11,596 bases of DNA from Caldifarciminota bacterium (GTDB taxonomy: Bacteria > Hydrothermota > E44-bin80): the NCBI GenBank assembly GCA_023127905.1, contig JAGMEZ010000574.1:1-11596 (forward strand), read 5' to 3'. The notes below the pieces were generated by a model. The model was not told the DNA's origin. It saw only the letters and a program-made list of their open reading frames with translations, and ran no database searches. Shown in pieces: positions 7,147-11,596 of this stretch (position 1 is its first letter; each line of letters begins with the position of its first letter). The position numbers and the translations under genes are program-made.

Positions 7147-8382
7147 TCATACGTTAAACAATCCCTGAAAGAATTCGATTATTCGTGAAAGGAAAGTGTT
7201 TCTTGTAGCTATAGCAAGAAAAAATCCTGTATTTACAATGGAAAGTATGAACATTGCAAAGATAACAATAATAAGGAAAGCTTTCCCTATATCCTGTGCC
7301 TTAAGACTACCAACAAGAACAGGAATCTTTGAAAGATATGCACTTGCTGCATAGAGTTCTTCACCAATAATGGTATAATCACAGGCAGTTACAAAGAACG
7401 GTAACTGCGAAACGGCATCGGTTCCTGCAATCTGGATAGCTCCAGTCATATTACCCGTCTCTGCAAGGATGAGCGACTCCGCCCAGAACATACCCAGGAA
7501 GAGATTTGTTGCAGGTTTCTCCCTTACCATAATACCGTCAACCGCTGCTACAAACCCAAACTGACTATCAGTAAGAAAGAATACCATATCTTCATTGAAG
7601 GCATCGGGTCTACCTGCCTCAAGAAAGGATTCCTTAACAACCTGATGCGCAACCGTCATAACGATTGGATCCGCGCAAGGAACAAGAACCATACTCTCAT
7701 ATTCTGCTACCTTTTTTGCAACGGGTCCAAGTATATTGATGGAGGCAATCGTTGCAACATCGCTCATCGAGCTGAGTCCGGGAACGTAGAGAATTGGTTT
7801 CCCCATCTCTGTCGCCCTGCCAACTGCCTCATCCAAAGCATCAAGACCCGCAATCCGCCTTATAAAAAGTGATTTCCCCTTCCTGGCAGTCGAAACAAAA
7901 AACATAAGTAAGCATAAAAATACCACTACAGCAACAAGAACATTAATCCTACCTGTATGAAAAAGCTGAGGTCGTGATACCACACCCTCGGAAATTTCAG
8001 AGAAGGGCGAAAACTTACAATCCTCTGTCTTTGCCCTTACCTTATAGTAATAGACAACTTTATCCTGCGTCCTGTTTTTGAATTCTCCAGTACCCTTTCC
8101 AACGAAACTAACCATAGTAAATCCAGTCTCTTTATTTTCACTTTTGAATATTTCATATCCGACAATAATACCGGAAGGATCTTCAGGTGTCTCCCAGGTA
8201 ACTGTTATATTCTCACCGGCATCGTTCGGTGTATCAAAAGCATTAATTTCAGTAGGGGCTAAAATTTCTAAATCTACTACTACTTCAATACCTGCCTGCG
8301 AAAAAATAAAAGATGGAACCAGAAATAAAAAAATGAGAAATATAGCCGTAAATGCCCTATCTTTCACGAATATCATTTTCAT
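7147..8382 (-). CDS. Third FN3/DUF6754-like membrane protein, stand-alone copy
   Basis: About 411 residues from the ATG at 8382, with the same layout as the protein at 5770-7023: signal peptide (to about residue 30), FN3 domain (about 43-135), membrane helix (146-167), conserved cytoplasmic domain, C-terminal helix. The signal peptide is identical to that of the 5770 copy over RAFTAIFLIFLFLVPSF and beyond. The linker after it lacks about 11 residues present there. The frame stays open to an ATG at 8427, but that lies upstream of the promoter -10 box (8396-8401), so I reject it. ATG 8382, ATG 8376 and GTG 8367 (the homologue of the 7023 start) remain; none has a good ribosome binding site. This copy has no (b), (c) or (d) partners of its own. 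Function unknown. Confidence 0.88.
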   Translation of the reverse strand: MKMIFVKDRAFTAIFLIFLFLVPSFIFSQAGIEVVVDLEILAPTEINAFDTPNDAGENITVTWETPEDPSGIIVGYEIFKSENKETGFTMVSFVGKGTGEFKNRTQDKVVYYYKVRAKTEDCKFSPFSEISEGVVSRPQLFHTGRINVLVAVVVFLCLLMFFVSTARKGKSLFIRRIAGLDALDEAVGRATEMGKPILYVPGLSSMSDVATIASINILGPVAKKVAEYESMVLVPCADPIVMTVAHQVVKESFLEAGRPDAFNEDMVFFLTDSQFGFVAAVDGIMVREKPATNLFLGMFWAESLILAETGNMTGAIQIAGTDAVSQLPFFVTACDYTIIGEELYAASAYLSKIPVLVGSLKAQDIGKAFLIIVIFAMFILSIVNTGFFLAIATRNTFLSRIIEFFQGLFNV

Positions 8383-8395
8383 ATTATCTGTTGTA

Positions 8396-8424
8396 ATTTT
8401 ACCAAGAACTAAGTCAGAAGTCAA
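8396..8424 (-). promoter_or_regulatory. Sigma-70-type promoter of the third FN3 gene
   Basis: On the minus strand TTGACT (8419-8424) is followed after 17 bases by TAAAAT (8396-8401); each box has one mismatch to consensus. It lies in the 54-base gap after the WG-repeat gene. The predicted transcript start (about 8389) is only about 7 bases before ATG 8382, giving a near-leaderless message, or about 22 bases before GTG 8367. Confidence 0.72.
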
Positions 8425-8436
8425 CAAAAATTATTA

Positions 8437-9528
8437 TTATTGTGCAGATTCCCAAATATACTTTCCAGTTCTGTTAATATAACAACAATTACCATCGATC
8501 CATGCTTCTGCTACCCCTTCGAAAAATGGTCGGGCATCATCAAACTGCGGTTTGATGACTATCTTCCCCGTCTTATCAATATAACCCCACTTGTAATCAA
8601 GTTTTATCGATGCTAACCCCTCGGAAAATTCACCTGCATAATCGAACTTAGGTTCAATGGCTATCTTTCCTGTCCTATCGATATAACCCCATTTATAGTC
8701 ACTATTTATTGGTGCAAACCCCATAGAAAACCAACCTGTCCAATCGAACTGAGGCTCTATGACTATCTCCCCTGTCCTATCGATATAGCCCCACTTACCA
8801 CCCTCGACTAATCCTTGATGATCTCTTTCCCTCATACCACCAATATTTATCTGTGCCAAACCTTCAGAAAAAGTCCAAGCATCATCGAACTGCAATTCAA
8901 TAACCATCTTTCCCGTTTTATCAATATAGCCACACTTTCCACTAATATCTACAGCTGCCAGGCTTTCAGAAAAAGGTGCAGCATTGTCGAATTGCATTTT
9001 AATGATTATCTTACCGTTACTGTCCATATACCCCCATTTCCCTCCCCTGATTCCTTCATATTTGTCTCTCATACAGCCAATATTTATCTGTGCCAACCCC
9101 TCAGAAAAGTAATTTGTCCAATCAAACTGAGGTTCGATGACAATCTTTCCCGTTCTATCGATATAGCCCCACTTTCCATCAATCTCCACCGCTGCAAGCC
9201 CTTCGTTAAAGGGACGGGAATCGTCGAACTTGGGCTCAATAACCATTTTCCCCTTACTGTCAATATAACCCCACTTGCCACCTTCAATTAGCCCTAAATG
9301 GTTTCTTTTGCCACCAATATTTACCTGTGCAAAACCTTCAGAAAACCCTTCATTACCATCGAACTGCAATTTAATAATTATCTTTCCCGTCTTGTTAATA
9401 TAACCATATTTCCCGTCCTTGAAAACAGGAAATAGCGGGATTGATTCATCTATTTTGTTTTGTTGTTTACATGATACCAAAACCAAAAAAGCAAAATAGA
9501 TAAAGAACAAAATTTTTCCGTTAATCAT
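8437..9528 (-). CDS. WG-repeat lipoprotein
   Basis: A 363-residue protein. It has a lipoprotein signal peptide with lipobox L-V-S-C and lipidated Cys20, then nine WG-type repeats. Each repeat has the pattern (W/Y/C)GY(I/M)(D/N)..G(K/E)..I..(Q/K)FD....F.EG.A, starting at residues 41, 86, 120, 165, 199, 246, 280, 314 and 349. The last is a truncated stub. In repeats 5 and 9 the Trp is replaced by Cys. Family knowledge: WG repeats are found in many bacterial surface and cytoplasmic proteins, and the binding role is generally unclear. Here lipidation suggests an envelope-anchored binding or scaffold protein (inference). ATG is preceded by AAGAGG at six to seven bases, and the gene follows the TonB-like gene by 14 bases, so the two are probably co-transcribed. 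Confidence 0.93.
   Translation of the reverse strand: MINGKILFFIYFAFLVLVSCKQQNKIDESIPLFPVFKDGKYGYINKTGKIIIKLQFDGNEGFSEGFAQVNIGGKRNHLGLIEGGKWGYIDSKGKMVIEPKFDDSRPFNEGLAAVEIDGKWGYIDRTGKIVIEPQFDWTNYFSEGLAQINIGCMRDKYEGIRGGKWGYMDSNGKIIIKMQFDNAAPFSESLAAVDISGKCGYIDKTGKMVIELQFDDAWTFSEGLAQINIGGMRERDHQGLVEGGKWGYIDRTGEIVIEPQFDWTGWFSMGFAPINSDYKWGYIDRTGKIAIEPKFDYAGEFSEGLASIKLDYKWGYIDKTGKIVIKPQFDDARPFFEGVAEAWIDGNCCYINRTGKYIWESAQ
8485..9408 (-). repeat. Higher-order tandem repeat within the WG-repeat gene
   Basis: Distances between successive WG units are 45, 34, 45, 34, 47, 34, 34 and 35 residues. The long units carry an 11-13-residue insertion after the strand ending (Q/A)(V/I)NIG (GGKRNHLGLIE, GCMRDKYEGIR, GGMRERDHQGLVE). 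The array is thus three two-unit blocks of 79, 79 and 81 residues (about 9172-9408, 8935-9171, 8692-8934), followed by single units. Confidence 0.85.
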
Positions 9529-9542
9529 AAAGAACCTCTTTT

Positions 9543-10214
9543 CTACTTTAGTTCGTAGTAGAAGGTAATGGTTCCTTCCTGGTCAACCTGCTCTGTATTG
9601 GAAGGAAGTGGTTCCCATTTCCATTCCCGCAGTGCCTCAAGCGTTACGTGATCAAAAATTTCCCCACCTGTCTTTATGAGAAGTAACTTTTTTACATTTC
9701 CTCCGGGTTTTACTGTAATCTTCACCACAACCTTTGTTCTCTCCTCATAACCGGCCGGGTACGGCGGCAGAACTTTCTTGAGTATTTTCCTTTTTGATAA
9801 CGTACCGGTGATAGAAAAGGGCATCCCTTTCTTTCCGCCAACCCCAAGGCTTTCGTCCCCGGTAGTCGATACCTTTGGTTTGAGTTCCTTACCTGTTTCC
9901 CCTATCTCTGAGAGGAGCGTATCAAGTACCCCTTCACTCAACTTATCGTCTTTCGTAACCGAAGTTTTCTCGTCCTTAATTGGTGGCGCAATTGACTCAG
10001 GCACATCAACGGGAACAATCCCTCCTTCCTCGGGTGTTCCTGCTGCGGTACTCATCCCCTCTTCCTCAAACATACCCTCCTCTGTAAGTATACTGATTCC
10101 CAGCTCCATCGGCTCAGGCGGCTTAATGTTAAGGTCACAGTTTACAATTGAGAATATTAAAACAAGAAAAAGGTGAAACAGAACAGAATATAAAATTCCT
10201 CTTCTCATTCCCAT
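9543..10214 (-). CDS. TonB-like energy transducer
   Basis: A 223-residue protein from the ATG at 10214. It has a short basic N-terminus and one membrane helix (about 7-25) containing S10-V-L-F-H14, which matches the SxxxH motif that in E. coli TonB contacts ExbB/ExbD. Next is an acidic/proline-containing periplasmic linker (30-138), then a C-terminal TonB domain (about 140-223) with PPYP, VVVKITVKPGGNVK, LEALREWKWEPLP and the final GTITFYYEL. Family knowledge: TonB proteins pass proton-motive-force energy from ExbB-ExbD to outer-membrane receptors. A GTG at 10223 is also in frame, but its bases are part of the GAGGTGAT ribosome binding site that sits six bases before ATG 10214, so the ATG is preferred. 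No TonB-dependent receptor is in the window. Confidence 0.92.
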   Translation of the reverse strand: MGMRRGILYSVLFHLFLVLIFSIVNCDLNIKPPEPMELGISILTEEGMFEEEGMSTAAGTPEEGGIVPVDVPESIAPPIKDEKTSVTKDDKLSEGVLDTLLSEIGETGKELKPKVSTTGDESLGVGGKKGMPFSITGTLSKRKILKKVLPPYPAGYEERTKVVVKITVKPGGNVKKLLLIKTGGEIFDHVTLEALREWKWEPLPSNTEQVDQEGTITFYYELK

Positions 10215-10356
10215 TTTTATCACCTCACATTTCTAACATAAGGTTGAGGTAAATATCGAAAATGCGAAAATACGAAATTCTTATTTTCAATTACCGGGGT
10301 TAGGAAATCCCTCATACAGATCAGGATTCGAAAATCTATTGGTCTTAGGTGTAGGA

Positions 10357-10372
10357 GAGACTTCAAAGTCTC
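10357..10372. repeat. Perfect inverted repeat GAGACTT-CA-AAGTCTC
   Basis: Seven-base arms (10357-10363, 10366-10372) around CA. A second palindrome, CTCGCGAG, follows at 10379-10386. Both belong to the repeat-built spacer. Confidence 0.65.
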
Positions 10373-10402
10373 GATTATCTCGCGAGGAAGTCTTACAATG
10401 TT

Positions 10403-10448
10403 AATCAATCGCAGGCTAAAGCCTGCGGCTACCTGTTTTCCATTGATT
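10403..10448. repeat. GCAGGCT/AGCCTGC hairpin with outer inverted arms
   Basis: CGCAGGCT (10410-10417) and AGCCTGCG (10420-10427) are exact reverse complements separated by AA, followed by GCTACCTG. Outer arms AATCAAT (10403-10409) and ATTGATT (10442-10448) also pair. The core GCAGGCTAAAGCCTGCGGC matches a dispersed repeat I recall from several uncultured bacterial genomes. Confidence 0.7.
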
Positions 10449-10451
10449 ATG

Positions 10452-10494
10452 TCATTGCGAGTATTCTCCCATAATTTCTCTCGAAGCAATCTCG
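10452..10494. repeat. TCATTGCGAG ... CGAAGCAATCTCG interspersed repeat
   Basis: TCATTGCGAG (10452-10461) and CGAAGCAATCTCG (10482-10494) contain the inverted pair ATTGC/GCAAT. The two ends match the ends of a widespread short repeat (TCATTGCGAGG...CGAAGCAATCTC) in environmental genomes; the middle here is atypical, suggesting a decayed copy. The family assignment is from memory. Confidence 0.6.
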
Positions 10495-10537
10495 ATGTTT
10501 TTTTTACCATAGAATTTCTCATAATTACACAGATTTA

Positions 10538-10590
10538 TTTCGTTATTTTCGTTTCGTTCGTTTCAAGCGTTAGTATCGTTTAGTCCGTCG
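10538..10590. repeat. CGTT-rich low-complexity tract
   Basis: CGTT occurs six times in about 40 bases (from 10541, 10550, 10555, 10559, 10568 and 10577), mixed with T runs. It has no reading frame of note and looks like slippage-derived or dispersed spacer sequence. Confidence 0.5.
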
Positions 10591-10635
10591 ATTTTTAACA
10601 AATCAAACTAATGAAACAATTTATTGTTCTTCATC

Positions 10636-10647
10636 CTGAAATTTCAG
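10636..10647. repeat. 12-base palindrome CTGAAATTTCAG
   Basis: A perfect 12-base palindrome about 50 bases past the stop of the ExbD-type gene. A related AAATTTCAG recurs about 30 bases to its right (near 10670), so it belongs to a small repeated AT-rich patch. No T tract follows it, so it is not called a terminator. Confidence 0.45.
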
Positions 10648-10694
10648 ATTTTCCTAATTTCCATTTTCCAAATTTCAGACTTTCTAACTGTCTT

Positions 10695-11099
10695 TTATTT
10701 CTCTATAGGTTCGGTGGCAATAAGAAGTTTCCCAGCACCTGCCTCTCGTGTAATATCCATTACACGAACAACCTTCTCGATTATGATTGTCCTGTCTGCT
10801 CGAATGACAACAAGAGGATTTCCCAACTCCTCTATAGTTTCCTTTAAAAGCACTTCAAGCTTGTCCAAACCTACAAGTCCATCTTCAAGAAAGAGCTGTC
10901 CTTCCTTGGTCATTGTTATCATTATCCTGTCAGGGGTAGCAGATTCCTCACTGAATGCTTTTGGTAGTTTAACGCGGATTCCCTGTTGGATTACAAAGGT
11001 TGATGTAAGAAGAAAAAAGATGAGCAGGAGAAGGACAATATCGGCAATGGAGATTGGATTAAGCGCTGTCATTCTCTTATATCGTGTTTCGAGCTTCAT
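10695..11099 (-). CDS. exbD: ExbD/TolR-type proton-channel subunit
   Basis: A 134-residue protein with a short cytoplasmic N-terminus, a single membrane helix (about 19-36) and a periplasmic domain (about 40-132). The segment NPISIADIVLLLLIFFLLTS places Asp20 at the start of the helix, the position of the proton-carrying Asp of ExbD (D25) and TolR (D23). The periplasmic part shows the family pattern I.V.LPKA, ITMTKEGQLFLED and VVIRADRTI.IEKVV.VMD. Family knowledge: it works with an ExbB/TolQ pentamer to convert proton flow into movement of a TonB or TolA partner. ATG overlaps the preceding stop (ATGA) and GGAGG lies six bases upstream. Whether it serves a TonB-, Tol- or other role is not decidable from sequence; the TonB-like gene downstream favours TonB. 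Confidence 0.93.
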   Translation of the reverse strand: MKLETRYKRMTALNPISIADIVLLLLIFFLLTSTFVIQQGIRVKLPKAFSEESATPDRIMITMTKEGQLFLEDGLVGLDKLEVLLKETIEELGNPLVVIRADRTIIIEKVVRVMDITREAGAGKLLIATEPIEK

Positions 11100-11596
11100 T
11101 CTGTCCTCCGTCCTGAACGATATATATCCAAAACGTCTTCTGTTACCTCTGAAATCTCCCTTGAGAGTGATTCCACCCTTCCAACAAAGTAATTATAGAA
11201 GATATAAACAACAATTCCAACGGCAAGACCCGCAGCTGTCGTGATAAGTGCTTCCCATATTCCACCTGCAAGAACGCTTGCATTAACATTACCCCCGAGA
11301 AATTCTATCTTCATAAATGCCTTAATCATTCCGATAACAGTTCCAAGAAATCCAATCAAGGGTGCAATTCCAACAATCGTAGCAAGTCCACCCAGATACT
11401 TCTCAGCATCATGTATTCGTCTCTGCGCACGAGCTTCTATACTCCTTCTCATTGTCTCCTCACCTCTTTCAAAATGCTCAAGCCCGGAATTAATTACATC
11501 AGGAATTATCCCACGGGTTTTTTTGCACACACCGCGTGCCGTTGTTATTCCACTTGCCATTGATGTTCTTAGATTTGAGAGGAAACTAACCTTGTC
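11096..11596 (-). CDS. exbB: ExbB/TolQ/MotA-type proton channel, 5' end cut by window
   Basis: The last 166 residues of an ExbB-type protein; the frame is open to the window edge. The in-frame Met at 11560 is internal, because the sequence before it (DKVSFLSNLRTS) fits the family's cytoplasmic region and the first membrane helix must lie beyond the edge. Visible parts are the cytoplasmic segment CKKTRGIIPDVINSGLEHFE, the helix YLGGLATIVGIAPLIGFLGT continuing VIGM (about 67-90), and the helix with ALITTAAGLAVGIVVYIFYN (about 116-135). The Thr residues in GFLGT and LITTAAGLAVG are the conserved channel-lining positions. Family knowledge: five copies form the proton channel with ExbD. It overlaps the ExbD gene by four bases. 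Confidence 0.93.
   Translation of the reverse strand, partial: DKVSFLSNLRTSMASGITTARGVCKKTRGIIPDVINSGLEHFERGEETMRRSIEARAQRRIHDAEKYLGGLATIVGIAPLIGFLGTVIGMIKAFMKIEFLGGNVNASVLAGGIWEALITTAAGLAVGIVVYIFYNYFVGRVESLSREISEVTEDVLDIYRSGRRTE

Larger units (their letters stand above)
10215..10694. other. Non-coding spacer made of short repeats
   Basis: About 480 bases between the ExbD-type and TonB-like genes. I see no convincing gene. It holds a series of small inverted repeats (described separately), a run of eight T at 10498-10505, a CGTT-rich tract and AT-rich, partly repeated sequence at 10610-10694. I find no clear promoter for the TonB-like gene; a TTGAAA at 10285-10290 lacks a good -10 at the right distance. 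A 100-codon open frame across it is made of repeat sequence and is not accepted as a gene. Confidence 0.7.

Noticed and set aside
8383..8427. N-terminal extension of the third FN3 protein to the ATG at 8427
   Set aside because: It would place the start upstream of a good promoter -10 box, has no ribosome binding site, and adds residues before a signal peptide that the paralogue lacks.
8815..9291. A 158-codon plus-strand open frame opposite the WG-repeat gene
   Set aside because: It is the antisense of the tandem repeats; its own periodicity simply mirrors the WG units, and the minus-strand gene has signal peptide, lipobox and ribosome binding site.
10403..10494. Possible CRISPR array, from clustered palindromes
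   Set aside because: No repeat unit recurs at regular spacing and the elements differ from one another; there are no spacers of uniform length.
10220..10522. A 100-codon minus-strand open frame in the repeat-filled spacer
   Set aside because: It runs straight through several inverted repeats, its product resembles no family I know, and it overlaps the start of the TonB-like gene and its ribosome binding site.
10616..10647. Terminator for the exbB-exbD transcript at the AACAAT/ATTGTT and CTGAAATTTCAG inverted repeats
   Set aside because: Stems are short and AT-rich, and no T tract follows them on the minus strand.

Overview
The window is a one-directional gene cluster: every supported gene lies on the minus strand, so transcription runs from position 11596 towards position 1. 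Base composition is moderate to AT-rich. The spacer repeats (a GCAGGCT/AGCCTGC hairpin, TCATTGCGAG...GAAGCAATCTCG, CGTT-rich tracts, a GGGACAGGTCCC hairpin) resemble short interspersed repeats I associate with uncultured environmental bacteria such as candidate division WOR-3 and its relatives. The TonB-type genes and a lipoprotein fit a bacterium with a two-membrane envelope. The lineage is a guess from memory; there is no rRNA or other marker here.

Upstream block (11596 to 8437): the 3' part of an ExbB/TolQ-type proton-channel gene overlaps an ExbD/TolR gene by ATGA. Then comes a roughly 480-base spacer built of short repeats, then a TonB-like energy transducer, then a lipoprotein made of WG (KWGYID) repeats. 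The proton-channel set keeps its key residues: the ExbD membrane Asp and the SxxxH motif of the TonB membrane helix.

Downstream block (8427 to 134): nine genes of one unusual system. The repeating module has four genes: (a) a secreted-then-anchored protein with a fibronectin-type-III domain outside, one membrane helix, a strongly conserved cytoplasmic domain (I believe Pfam DUF6754) and a C-terminal helix; (b) a six-helix membrane protein; (c) a protein with helices at both ends and a roughly 215-residue extracytoplasmic alpha/beta-looking domain; (d) a six- or seven-helix membrane protein. Module A (7023-3479) and module B (3482-134) stand in tandem with identical gene order. Nearly all junctions are 1- or 4-base overlaps or gaps of 3-9 bases, and the modules themselves are joined by an ATGA overlap. 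A third copy of gene (a) sits just upstream (7147-8382).

Regulation visible in the sequence: the extra gene (a) copy and module A each have a near-consensus sigma-70-type promoter with 17-base spacing, and these look like duplicates of one ancestral promoter. An intrinsic-terminator-like hairpin lies directly before the module A promoter. The eight-gene A+B unit is therefore probably its own transcription unit.

I do not know the function of the four-gene module. The sequence supports a multi-subunit membrane complex whose paralogous halves may form one hetero-complex, or two variants of it. Coupling to the neighbouring ExbB-ExbD-TonB proteins is possible but rests only on proximity.
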